A DNA stretch of 64,000 nt, taken from assembly GCF_018403325.1 (NCBI RefSeq), contig NZ_BOSL01000006.1:1-64000 (forward strand). The letters are read 5' to 3'. How positions within the stretch are numbered: position 1 is the stretch's first letter; every line of letters starts with the position of its first letter. Source of the DNA: Paenibacillus vini (lineage in GTDB: Bacteria; Bacillota; Bacilli; Paenibacillales; Paenibacillaceae). The notes below the pieces were generated by a model. The model made no database searches. It saw nothing but the letters and a program-made list of their open reading frames with translations, and was not told the DNA's origin. The position numbers and the translations under genes were made by a program. Shown one piece after another: positions 24,584-33,001 of the stretch.

Positions 24584-24772
24584 TGTGCTTTCACTTCCTT
24601 TCGGGTTCATCTGGTTGTAAACAAAGTCTTTTTAGTATAGCACAGTTTTAAGAGCGCCCTGTCGGAGCAATGTCATACGATTGTCATGGGACGAGCCGGT
24701 GTGATAGTTGTTACTTACTTTTAAAAAGGGCATAATGTATATTAGAGATTTTAGTATAGGAGGCCTGTAAAC

Positions 24773-25840
24773 GTGGCTTATAATGATCGGTTCATCCGAG
24801 CCTGTCAAAGGCAGGAGGTGGATCGTCTCCCTGTATGGTACATGCGCCAGGCGGGTAGATATGATCCCGAATATCGTAAAGTCAAAGAAAAATACAGTCT
24901 GCTCGAAATTTGCCGGCAGCCTGAACTGGCAGCGGAAATTACGATGATGCCCGTACGTAAGCTGGGCGTGGATGCCGCTATTTTATATTCGGATATTATG
25001 AATCCCGTAGCCTCGCTGGGCATTGACTTTGACATCGTCAAGAATATCGGGCCGGTTATCGACAATCCGATTCGTTCCAAGGAGGACATTGACCGCTTGA
25101 AGCCGATCGATGTCGAGAAGGATCTCTCGCATATCCTGGAAACGATCGCTATTTTGGATCGGGAGCTTGAAGTGCCGTTAATCACTTTTGCCGGTGCTCC
25201 GTTTACGATTGCAAGCTATCTGATCGAAGGACGACCTTCGAAAAGCTATATCCGCACGAAAAGCCTGATGTACGGGGAACCGGAATTATGGGACAAGCTG
25301 ATGGGCAAGCTCGGCGATATGGTCATCACTTACTTGCGAGCCCATGTCAAGAGTGGCGGGAAAGCGTTCCAGCTGTTTGACAGCTGGGTCGGGGCGCTTG
25401 CTCCGAAGGATTTTGAACGGTTTGTGCTGCCGACGATTACCCGTATTTTTGCCGAACTTGGCGATTTGGATGTACCGAAAATATATTTTCCAGGCGTAAG
25501 TTCCGGAGAACTGTTGCCGACGCTGACCCAACTTCAGACCGATGTCATCGGTCTCGATTGGCGGGTATCCATTACGGAAGGACGCCGGCGCATCGGGGAG
25601 AAGTTTGCCGTTCAAGGGAACCTGGACCCGTATATTTTGACCGCACCTATGGACACCATTAAACAGTATGCCAAAGAATTGATTAATCAGGGACTTGAAG
25701 CTCCCGGATACATATTCAATCTCGGCCACGGATTGTTCCCGGAAGCATCGCTCGAGAAGCTTAGAGAACTGACTGACTTTGTACACGAGTACTCGGAGCA
25801 AGTCATTTCTCAGCGTCATCATATTCAATTGAACTCTTGA
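24773..25840 (+). CDS. hemE: Uroporphyrinogen decarboxylase
   Basis: A 355-residue heme-pathway enzyme that decarboxylates uroporphyrinogen III to coproporphyrinogen III. The N-terminal VWYMRQAGRYDPEYR signature holds the arginines that bind substrate carboxylates, and an aspartate in ILYSDIMNPVASLG is catalytic. VQGNLDPYIL and FNLGHGLFPEA are further family blocks. The GTG start at 24773 is preceded by AGGAGG. It is followed 37 bases later by hemH, forming the usual hemEH order. Confidence 0.96.
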   Translation: MAYNDRFIRACQRQEVDRLPVWYMRQAGRYDPEYRKVKEKYSLLEICRQPELAAEITMMPVRKLGVDAAILYSDIMNPVASLGIDFDIVKNIGPVIDNPIRSKEDIDRLKPIDVEKDLSHILETIAILDRELEVPLITFAGAPFTIASYLIEGRPSKSYIRTKSLMYGEPELWDKLMGKLGDMVITYLRAHVKSGGKAFQLFDSWVGALAPKDFERFVLPTITRIFAELGDLDVPKIYFPGVSSGELLPTLTQLQTDVIGLDWRVSITEGRRRIGEKFAVQGNLDPYILTAPMDTIKQYAKELINQGLEAPGYIFNLGHGLFPEASLEKLRELTDFVHEYSEQVISQRHHIQLNS

Positions 25841-25877
25841 GAACTCATGACACGAACTTATTGAGGTGAAGAAGACC

Positions 25878-26816
25878 ATGAAGACAAAAATCGGTGTATT
25901 GGTGATGTCCTATGGCACACCGGAAAGTCTGGACCAGGTAGAACCTTATTACACGCATATTCGTCGGGGGAATCCGCCGACCGCGGAACAGCTGAAGGAA
26001 CTGAAGGACCGTTATGAGGCGATTGTCGGAGGCGTATTCCCGCTTCGCGCTAACACGGATAATCAGGTGACTGCGCTGCAGGACACGCTAAACCGTTTAA
26101 ATCCTTACGCAGAGCAGGAATTCGTTTGTTACCAAGGATTGAAGCATGCCCGCCCGTTTATCGAAGACGGAGTGGAGGCTATGGCCGGCGACGGCATTAC
26201 GGAGGCGATCGGCATCGTGCTGGCACCGCATTACTCGGTGATGAGTATCGGCGGTTATATCAAGCGGGCCGAGGCGAAAGCGGCCGAAGCCGGAATCGCC
26301 ATGAAATTCGTCCGCAGCTATCATTTGCATCCAAAGCTGATTGAATCGTTGGCCGCAAGAGTATCGAGCAAATTGGATTTGTTCGTGGAAGCCGGGGCGG
26401 AGCGGGAGAAAGTCAGAGTCTTGTTCAGTGCGCACAGCTTGCCTGCAAAGATCCTCGAAATGGGCGATCCTTATCAGGACCAGCTGCTGGAAACTTCAAA
26501 AGCGGTAGCTGAACGGGCTGGAGTGACCTCCTGGCAGTTTACGTGGCAGAGCGCGGGACGTACGGCAGAGCCTTGGCTTGGGCCGGATATTCTGGACACG
26601 CTCCGCTCTTTGAGCCTGGAGCAAGTCGAGGACGTCCTGGTAGCTCCGGTCGGATTCGTATCGGATCACCTTGAGGTTCTTTACGATCTCGACATTGAAG
26701 CCAAAGCGATCGCAAAAGAACTCGACATGAGGCTGGAGCGGATCGATTCGCTGAACACCGATCCATTGTATATGGAAACGCTCAGCGATGTGATTTTTCA
26801 ATTGCGTAAAGAGTAG
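25878..26816 (+). CDS. hemH: Ferrochelatase (coproporphyrin III ferrochelatase in Firmicutes)
   Basis: A 312-residue iron chelatase. In Gram-positive bacteria of this group it inserts Fe2+ into coproporphyrin III (also named CpfC). VLVMSYGTPES, the HARPFIEDG segment, VRVLFSAHSLP (with the metal-binding histidine) and PVGFVSDHLEVLYDLDIEA are present. The start ATG 25878 follows GAGGTGA; a GTG at 25866 is inside the ribosome site. In many Bacillales a hemY (coproporphyrinogen oxidase, CgoX) gene comes next. Here the operon ends with a terminator and an unrelated CapA gene. Confidence 0.95.
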   Translation: MKTKIGVLVMSYGTPESLDQVEPYYTHIRRGNPPTAEQLKELKDRYEAIVGGVFPLRANTDNQVTALQDTLNRLNPYAEQEFVCYQGLKHARPFIEDGVEAMAGDGITEAIGIVLAPHYSVMSIGGYIKRAEAKAAEAGIAMKFVRSYHLHPKLIESLAARVSSKLDLFVEAGAEREKVRVLFSAHSLPAKILEMGDPYQDQLLETSKAVAERAGVTSWQFTWQSAGRTAEPWLGPDILDTLRSLSLEQVEDVLVAPVGFVSDHLEVLYDLDIEAKAIAKELDMRLERIDSLNTDPLYMETLSDVIFQLRKE

Positions 26817-26872
26817 AAATTAAATATCGGCTTATCAGGCCGAAGTCGTCCTAACCGACTAGGCCCCAAGGT

Positions 26873-26899
26873 ACCCTTCGCTTAAAATAGGCGAGGGGT
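26873..26899 (+). terminator. Terminator of the hemEH operon
   Basis: ACCCTTCGC (26873-26881) pairs with GCGAGGGGT (26891-26899) with one T-G pair, followed by TCTATTTATTT. Confidence 0.75.
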
Positions 26900-26982
26900 T
26901 CTATTTATTTCAGGTTACCTGATATAATAAAATCAATCATGTTCAAGAAGCAAGGAGAGTATGAGGGAAAAAGGAGTTAAAC

Positions 26983-28335
26983 ATGTACCCACCACGTTCG
27001 GAGAAATACAGCAAGAAGAAAAAGGATAAGGGGCGGAACCAGAGCCGTTTTTGGCTTGGCCTGAACGTATCGCTTATTCTGATCATCGTTGTTTTGGGCA
27101 CTTATTTTTATTTATCTGATCTTACGAAGCAAGGCAGTCCCGATTCGGGAAATGCGGACTATTCGTCTGATGTAAATGGTGACAACGGCAAAGGCGGAGA
27201 GGCCGGCAACCAAATTCCGGACCAGGGAAATCAATCGCCAGACGCTAATAACACTGTGCAGAAACCTGACGGTTCAGACCCAGCGGCGGAGCCTGACGAT
27301 TCAGGGAATCGAACCGGTAATAGCGGACAGCAGGAAATAGAGCGGGATGAGACTCAGGATCCGGATCCGGTGCAAAATACCGATCCCGATGAACGGCTTC
27401 TCATTCATTTTGCGGGGGATACGATCTTTTCCAGCAAAGTGGCGGAGAAACTGCAAAAGGAAGGGTATGATTACCCTTATCGTTATGTGAAAGATCTGTT
27501 TCTGAACGATGATCTCAGCGTCGTGAACCTGGAAACGCCGGTGACGGAACGAGGTACGGCGGCCGAGAACAAACAGTTCGTGTTCAAATCGTCGCCCCAG
27601 GCGCTGCCGGAGCTGGCCAAAGCGGGAGTGGAGGCTGTAAACCTGGCCAACAACCACATTCTTGATCAGGGTGTGGAAGGTCTGCTGGATACGATAGATC
27701 ATTTGAAGGAGAGCAAGCTGCATTACGTCGGAGCGGGGAAGAATAGCACGGATGCGTATGCCCCGGTCTATATTGAGCGAAAAGGGATTAAAATTGCGCT
27801 TTGCGGCTACACAAGAGTGATTCCCGAGTCGCATTGGGTAGCGGGAAAGAACCCTGGCGTAGCGGCCGTGTACGATTCCAAACAGGCTCTGAAGGCCATT
27901 CAGACGGCACGTCAAAATGCCGACCTTGTGTTTGTCGTTGTTCATTGGGGTAAGGAACGTACAACGAAGCTGGAGGAGCATCAAACGACGCTGGCCCGGG
28001 AATTTATCGATGCCGGCGCTGATCTGGTTGTTGGCGGCCATCCGCATGTGCTTCAGGGACTTGAGAAATATAAAGGAAAATGGATCGCTTACAGCACGGG
28101 GAACTTTATTTTTACGAAATCGAAGGATCCGAAAACTTGGGAAACCGCCGTTTTTGCTGCGGAATGCACGCGTGGAGGCGATTGTGACCTGAAGCTGATT
28201 CCTTACAAAACGGAGCTTGGGCAACCAATTCCGATGAGTGATGAGGAAGGTAGTAAATTGTTTAAAGAGGTAGAGAGCTTCTCACCCGGAATTTCGATCG
28301 GAGCATCGGGCGAAGCGAAGGCAGACAATACCTGA
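26983..28335 (+). CDS. CapA-family protein, membrane-anchored metallophosphatase-like
   Basis: A 450-residue protein. After a lysine-rich N-terminus comes one membrane segment (about 26-45), then an Asn/Asp/Gly/Pro-rich linker of about 85 residues, then the PGA_cap/CapA domain (from about 140) with HFAGDTIFSS, VVNLETPVTE, ANNHILDQG, HWGKE and GGHPHVLQG, the metal-ligand motifs of calcineurin-like folds, and STGNFIF. CapA proteins take part in poly-gamma-glutamate anchoring or release, but no capB, capC or pgsE genes are present here, so the role is open. It is exposed outside the membrane. Confidence 0.87.
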   Translation: MYPPRSEKYSKKKKDKGRNQSRFWLGLNVSLILIIVVLGTYFYLSDLTKQGSPDSGNADYSSDVNGDNGKGGEAGNQIPDQGNQSPDANNTVQKPDGSDPAAEPDDSGNRTGNSGQQEIERDETQDPDPVQNTDPDERLLIHFAGDTIFSSKVAEKLQKEGYDYPYRYVKDLFLNDDLSVVNLETPVTERGTAAENKQFVFKSSPQALPELAKAGVEAVNLANNHILDQGVEGLLDTIDHLKESKLHYVGAGKNSTDAYAPVYIERKGIKIALCGYTRVIPESHWVAGKNPGVAAVYDSKQALKAIQTARQNADLVFVVVHWGKERTTKLEEHQTTLAREFIDAGADLVVGGHPHVLQGLEKYKGKWIAYSTGNFIFTKSKDPKTWETAVFAAECTRGGDCDLKLIPYKTELGQPIPMSDEEGSKLFKEVESFSPGISIGASGEAKADNT

Positions 28336-28369
28336 ACCATAGAATACAGCAGGGAGGGAGCGTGGTTGT

Positions 28370-29101
28370 GTGTCCAACCTTTGCGTTGCGCACCGTGGAT
28401 TTTCGGGAATTGCGCCGGAGAATACAATGGCTGCCGTCTCTCTCGCGATGGAGCAGCCTTATGTTGGGTGGATTGAAATTGATGTCCAGCTGTCTAAGGA
28501 CGGCGTGCCCCTGCTGATTCATGATTTCACGTTAAACCGTACTACCAACGGGCGGGGGCCGGTCAAGGACAAAACATGGGAAGAGCTGCAAAGACTGGAC
28601 GCCGGCCGATGGAAGTCCAAGGCATATACCGGGGAGAAACTGATCAGTCTGGATGAATTTCTGGATAAAATCAAAGGCCGGTTGCAAGCGAATATCGAAG
28701 TGAAAACCCAGGGCAACCTGTATCCCGGCATTGAAGAGAAGATTATTTCAGCCGTTCGGAAACGGCGCATGGAGCAGGATGTCGTTCTAACCTCTTTCGA
28801 GCCGCGAATATTGGCCAAGATCAAAGAGATCGGCCGGGGAATCCGTACAGGCCTGATTGTCAACGGCAAGGCGAGGGATGTGCTGCTAAGGCTGCAGATG
28901 CTTCAATGTTCATTCTTGTCCATGAATCATCGATATTTAACGGCCGAGATCGCCGGCAAGGCCGCCAGACGCGGTATTGAGGTCATGGCCTGGACGATGG
29001 ATGATGTCCGTAGAATGCGGCGGGTGGCCGCCATGCACGGCGATATACTTCTCTGCACGAACCGGCCCGATGTATGGCGCAAGGCAATAATAGAAAACTG
29101 A
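28370..29101 (+). CDS. Glycerophosphodiester phosphodiesterase
   Basis: A 243-residue GDPD-family TIM barrel that would release glycerol-3-phosphate from phospholipid headgroup diesters. The conserved AHRGFSGIAPENTMAA holds the catalytic H and the E-N pair, and EIDVQLSKDGVPLLIHD holds the metal-binding E/D and the second H. There is no signal peptide, so it is probably cytoplasmic. The GTG 28370 start follows GGGAGGGAGCG, 34 bases past the CapA stop, so the two are probably co-transcribed. Confidence 0.9.
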   Translation: MSNLCVAHRGFSGIAPENTMAAVSLAMEQPYVGWIEIDVQLSKDGVPLLIHDFTLNRTTNGRGPVKDKTWEELQRLDAGRWKSKAYTGEKLISLDEFLDKIKGRLQANIEVKTQGNLYPGIEEKIISAVRKRRMEQDVVLTSFEPRILAKIKEIGRGIRTGLIVNGKARDVLLRLQMLQCSFLSMNHRYLTAEIAGKAARRGIEVMAWTMDDVRRMRRVAAMHGDILLCTNRPDVWRKAIIEN

Positions 29102-29133
29102 ACTATTGACCAGGAATCCAGGAGGCTTAATGA

Positions 29134-29778
29134 ATGAATAAAATGATTTCGAACGTCTATTGTGTTGGACGCAATTACCGGCTGCACGCCGAGGAGCTCG
29201 GCAATGAAGTGCCGTCCGAGCCGATGATTTTTCTAAAGCCTTCCCATGCGGTAGTTTCGATGGAGGGTGCCGGGCTGGCGCTCCCCGAGAACCGCGGAGA
29301 AGTTCATTATGAAACCGAGCTGGTCCTGCGGATCGGCAGACGGTATGAATCCGGCATGACCGTGGACGAGCTGGTGGATGTAATGGCGTTCGGCATCGAT
29401 TTCACGCTGCGCGATGTACAGAGCGAATTGAAGAAAAAGGGGCAGCCTTGGACGGCGGCCAAAGGATTTAGAAATTCCGCTCCGATTACGCCTTACATCG
29501 CTTTTCCCGGAGCCGAAGGAACAGCCGGAGAAGATTTCACGTTGCGGAAAAACGGGGAGCTGGTACAGCGCGGAAATATTAAGAATATGATTTTTTCGCT
29601 GCAGCAAATCGTGGATTATATAGCCGACAGATATGGATTGGATGAAGGGGATCTCATCTTCACGGGAACTCCGGAAGGGGTGGGGCCTGTGTACCAAGGA
29701 GACCGTTTTGAAATTGCTTACGGAACCAAGGTGCTGGGCAGCTTTGAAGTTTCGGCGGGTCCCCGGGCAGAACAATGA
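29134..29778 (+). CDS. Fumarylacetoacetate hydrolase family protein
   Basis: A 214-residue single-domain FAH protein. These hydrolyse or decarboxylate beta-diketo acids such as acylpyruvates or oxaloacetate. IFLKPSHAVV, VHYETELVLRIGRR (two metal-binding glutamates), GIDFTLRDVQ with its acidic ligand, and LIFTGTPEGVGPV are the family signatures. The substrate is unknown; closest in size to YcgM/FAHD1-type enzymes. The ATG 29134 has AGGAGG upstream. Its stop overlaps the start of the DUF92 gene by four bases (ATGA). Confidence 0.87.
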   Translation: MNKMISNVYCVGRNYRLHAEELGNEVPSEPMIFLKPSHAVVSMEGAGLALPENRGEVHYETELVLRIGRRYESGMTVDELVDVMAFGIDFTLRDVQSELKKKGQPWTAAKGFRNSAPITPYIAFPGAEGTAGEDFTLRKNGELVQRGNIKNMIFSLQQIVDYIADRYGLDEGDLIFTGTPEGVGPVYQGDRFEIAYGTKVLGSFEVSAGPRAEQ

Positions 29779-30614
29779 TGATGGACTGGATCATAGGGGC
29801 GCTAGGCGCCCTTTTGGTCTCTACGGCCGCTTACCGTAAATCGTCCCTTTCCTTATCGGGCATGATCGCCGCCACTATAATGGGGATGGTATATTACGGG
29901 GCGGGCGATTTGTTCTGGTTCGGTATTTTGCTGCTGTTCTTCATTACGTCTTCGATATTCTCCAAATTCCGCGGGGAGCGGAAGCGGGAACTGGAGAAAT
30001 CCTATGCCAAAAGCGGCAGGCGGGATGCTGGACAAGTGTTTGCCAACGGCGGGTTGGGGATGCTTGCCTGTATCGGCAATGCGATTTGGCCCGATCCTGT
30101 TTGGGCCTATCTATTCGTAGGCACCATGGCAGCGGTCACCGCGGATACGTGGGCGACCGAATGGGGCGGGCTTAGCCGCAAGCTCCCGCGGTCGGTGCTG
30201 ACCTGGAGGCAGCTGCCCGCCGGAACTTCCGGAGGGGTATCGCTGCTTGGCAGCACCGCCTCACTGGCCGGCGCGATGCTGATCGGCGGGGCCGCCTGGC
30301 TGCTGCTGCGTTGGACCGGCGGGACAAGCACCGGAACGTCCGTGCTACCCGCCCTGTCCTTGTGGCAGTGGCTTATCGTTGGCGGCATCTCAGGCTTTGC
30401 CGGCGCGTTTGCCGACTCCCTGCTCGGCGCGACCATCCAGCGGATGAACCGCTGTCCGGTATGCGGAAAGAGCGTGGAGGTGGACAAGCATTGCGGGGTC
30501 GATACCGTACCACTGCGGGGACTGCGCTGGATGAGCAATGATGCGGTGAATATGCTCAGCTCCCTTGCCGCAGGCCTGATTGCTTGGGGACTTGCCTCCG
30601 CGCTTTTGATATAA
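29775..30614 (+). CDS. DUF92 integral membrane protein (VTE6-like prenyl-phosphate kinase family)
   Basis: A 279-residue protein with about six or seven membrane segments. The DUF92 pattern is clear: SGMIAATIMGMVYYGAGDLFWFGILLLFFITSSIFSKF near the start, GGLGMLACIGNAI, TADTWATEWG and FAGAFADSLLGATIQ, followed by four cysteine/histidine residues (CPVCGK...HCG). Plant VTE6 of this family phosphorylates phytyl phosphate, but bacterial roles are unproven. The ATG overlaps the FAH stop, showing translational coupling. The Cys pair insertion near residue 230 may bind metal (inference). Confidence 0.83.
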   Translation: MMMDWIIGALGALLVSTAAYRKSSLSLSGMIAATIMGMVYYGAGDLFWFGILLLFFITSSIFSKFRGERKRELEKSYAKSGRRDAGQVFANGGLGMLACIGNAIWPDPVWAYLFVGTMAAVTADTWATEWGGLSRKLPRSVLTWRQLPAGTSGGVSLLGSTASLAGAMLIGGAAWLLLRWTGGTSTGTSVLPALSLWQWLIVGGISGFAGAFADSLLGATIQRMNRCPVCGKSVEVDKHCGVDTVPLRGLRWMSNDAVNMLSSLAAGLIAWGLASALLI

Positions 30615-30709
30615 TTAGCCGTAGACTGTCCTAGAACCCGAAGCATTTCGGACCAAAGGATATTTTTTTGGACAACCTCTTAAATGGCTTAGAGAGTAGG
30701 TAAAACTTA

Positions 30710-32713
30710 ATGAATATATTGACTGTGGAACATCTAACGAAAAGCTATGGCGAAAAGGTTCTGTTTCAGGATGCCTCGTTCGGCATGGATGAGCATGACA
30801 AAATCGGCGTAATCGGGGTCAACGGTACGGGGAAATCCACTTTTCTCCGCGTGATTGCCGGGTTGGAACCAGCCGATGAAGGCAGGGTTTCGGTAAACCG
30901 GGACACTCGGATTACTTTTTTATCCCAGAACCCCGAATTTGATCCGGGTATCACCGTATTACGCGGGGTGTTCCAAAACGGCGGTCCCGAGCTGGAGGTC
31001 GTCTCCGCTTACATGGAGGCAATGGAGGAGCTGGACTTGCTGCCGACGGATGAGGGTCTTCAGGCCAAAGTGACGAAGCTGAGTCAGGAAATGGACCGGC
31101 TACAGGTCTGGAGCCTGGAGAGCGACGCCAAAAGCGTGTTGTCCAGACTCGGAATTACCGACTTCGGCCGAAAAATGGGCGAATTGTCCGGAGGACAGCG
31201 CAAGCGGGTCGCTCTGGCGTCCGCGCTCATCGTTCCTTCGGAGCTGCTGATTATGGACGAGCCAACCAACCATATCGACAACGATTCGGTCGCCTGGCTG
31301 GAATCGTTCCTTCAGAAACGGCGCGGCGCGCTGCTGCTGATCACGCATGACCGGTATTTCCTGGACCGGGTCTGCAATGTCATGTTAGAGCTGGATCATG
31401 GCCGTTTGTTCCGCTACGAAGCGAATTACAGCCGCTTTCTGGAGCTGAAGAGCGAACGCGAGGAGCGCGAAGCGGCCTCGGAGCAGAAGCGCCAGAATTT
31501 GCTGCGGAACGAGCTGGCCTGGATCCGGCGCGGCGCTCAGGCTCGTTCGACGAAGCAAAAGGCCCGGATCGAACGCTTTGAGAAGCTGCAAAATATGAAA
31601 ACGGAATTCAAGAGCAATTCGCTTGATATTTCCGTGGCTTCGACCCGGCTGGGACGAAAAATATTGGAGATTTCCGGGCTGCGCAAATCCGCCGGGGAAC
31701 GGCTTTTGATCGGTGAGTTGACCTATACGGCGGTCCCTGGTGACCGTGTCGGCATCGTCGGTCCGAACGGCAGCGGGAAATCCACGCTGCTCAACATGAT
31801 CGCCGGTCGGATTCAGCCGGATGCGGGGGAAATCGAGCTCGGCCAGACGGTAAAGCTCGGTTATTTCACCCAGGAGCATCAGGAGATGGACGGCAAGCAG
31901 CGGGTGATTGAATATATCAAGGAGGAAGCCGAGGTTGTGGAAACCGCAGACGGCTCGCGGATTACTGCGGCTCAGATGCTGGAGCGGTTCTTGTTTCCGC
32001 CGGCCATGCAGTGGACTCCGATTGCGAAGCTGTCCGGGGGAGAGAAGCGGCGTCTGTATTTGCTCCGCGTCCTGATGGGCGCCCCTAACGTGCTGTTGCT
32101 GGACGAACCGACTAACGATCTGGACATTCAAACTCTGACCGTCCTAGAAGCTTACTTGGACGAATTTCCGGGCGCCGTATTCGTGGTATCCCATGACCGG
32201 TATTTCCTTGACCGTACGGTCGATAAGATTATGGCGTTCGAGGGCGGCGGCGTAGTAGCCGTGCATGTCGGGGATTATAGCGACTATGAGGAGCGATTGC
32301 AGGCGGCTGGCAAAGACGTGGTGAATCCTGGCTTATCGTCCGGTGCTGCTGGCGGCAAGAGTCTGGCGGGCAAGGCGGCGGATAGCAAGAACGCAGGAGG
32401 TGCGGACAGTTCTTCCGGCGCTGTATCCGCTTCAACCGCTGGAAGCAGTAAAGATCCGGCCCGCGGCGAGAAGCTTAAGTTCAGTTATAATGAGCAGCGG
32501 GAATATGAGACGATCGACGAGAAGGTGGAAGCCGCAGAACAGCGGCTGACTGCAATTACGGAAGGGATGGCAGCCGCAGTGAGCGACGCGGTCAAGCTGC
32601 AGGAACTGATGCAGGAGCAGCAGGAAGCCGAAGCGGAGCTGGAGCGGCTGATGGACCGCTGGGCCTATTTGAACGAGCTGGCCGAGAAAATAGACAGTCA
32701 GCGGAACGGGTAG
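30710..32713 (+). CDS. ABC-F family ATPase, Uup/YfmR-like
   Basis: A 667-residue soluble protein with two ABC cassettes and no membrane domain; ABC-F proteins act on the ribosome. Cassette 1 has GVNGTGKST (about 36-44), LSGGQRKRVALA and MDEPTNHID. Cassette 2 has GPNGSGKST (about 351), LSGGEKRRLYLLR and LDEPTNDLD. The charged inter-domain linker (about 230-280, rich in Arg/Glu) is the ribosome-probing segment. A C-terminal coiled coil (from about 590) marks the Uup/YfmR branch, and is joined by a 50-residue Ala/Gly/Ser-rich stretch. Palindrome quartet E lies in its 3' region. Confidence 0.9.
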   Translation: MNILTVEHLTKSYGEKVLFQDASFGMDEHDKIGVIGVNGTGKSTFLRVIAGLEPADEGRVSVNRDTRITFLSQNPEFDPGITVLRGVFQNGGPELEVVSAYMEAMEELDLLPTDEGLQAKVTKLSQEMDRLQVWSLESDAKSVLSRLGITDFGRKMGELSGGQRKRVALASALIVPSELLIMDEPTNHIDNDSVAWLESFLQKRRGALLLITHDRYFLDRVCNVMLELDHGRLFRYEANYSRFLELKSEREEREAASEQKRQNLLRNELAWIRRGAQARSTKQKARIERFEKLQNMKTEFKSNSLDISVASTRLGRKILEISGLRKSAGERLLIGELTYTAVPGDRVGIVGPNGSGKSTLLNMIAGRIQPDAGEIELGQTVKLGYFTQEHQEMDGKQRVIEYIKEEAEVVETADGSRITAAQMLERFLFPPAMQWTPIAKLSGGEKRRLYLLRVLMGAPNVLLLDEPTNDLDIQTLTVLEAYLDEFPGAVFVVSHDRYFLDRTVDKIMAFEGGGVVAVHVGDYSDYEERLQAAGKDVVNPGLSSGAAGGKSLAGKAADSKNAGGADSSSGAVSASTAGSSKDPARGEKLKFSYNEQREYETIDEKVEAAEQRLTAITEGMAAAVSDAVKLQELMQEQQEAEAELERLMDRWAYLNELAEKIDSQRNG

Positions 32714-32744
32714 GCGTTTCATTGTAATCCCGATGACCTGTGGA

Positions 32745-32937
32745 TAAGGACTTTTAGGGCGTTATTCTCATTATATTGAGCTTTCAGAGAGAAATAAGGG
32801 CTTTTTAGGTTCTTATTAATAGGGAAATCGCGAAAACAGGCTGTTTTTATATAAACCTAGGAAATAGGGCCCCTCATGTCCCTTATTTTAGGCGTAATGC
32901 GGCATTCAAGGCCCAATAAGACCCGTTTTGTCCCTTA
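32745..32937 (+). repeat. Palindrome quartet element, locus E
   Basis: Four units resembling TAAGGG-N9-CCCTTA lie at 32745-32764, 32795-32815, 32865-32885 and 32917-32937. The left halves are best kept in units 1-2 (TAAGGA, TAAGGG), the right halves in units 3-4 (TGTCCCTTA in both). Spacings are 50, 70 and 52 bp, symmetric around about 32840. The centre gap is 8 bp longer than in the other four loci, and unit 1 is one base short. It lies between the ABC-F stop (32713) and its terminator (32954), so it would be part of the 3' untranslated RNA. Confidence 0.72.
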
Positions 32938-32953
32938 ATCATGACCCTAGATT

Positions 32954-32995
32954 AAAACCGCCCCCGGATCCACTATGGATTTTGGGGGCGGTTTT
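32954..32995. terminator. Terminator between convergent ABC-F and activase genes
   Basis: AAAACCGCCCCC (32954-32965) pairs exactly with GGGGGCGGTTTT (32984-32995). A and T runs on both sides suit both strands. Confidence 0.85.
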
Positions 32996-33001
32996 GTTGT
33001 C

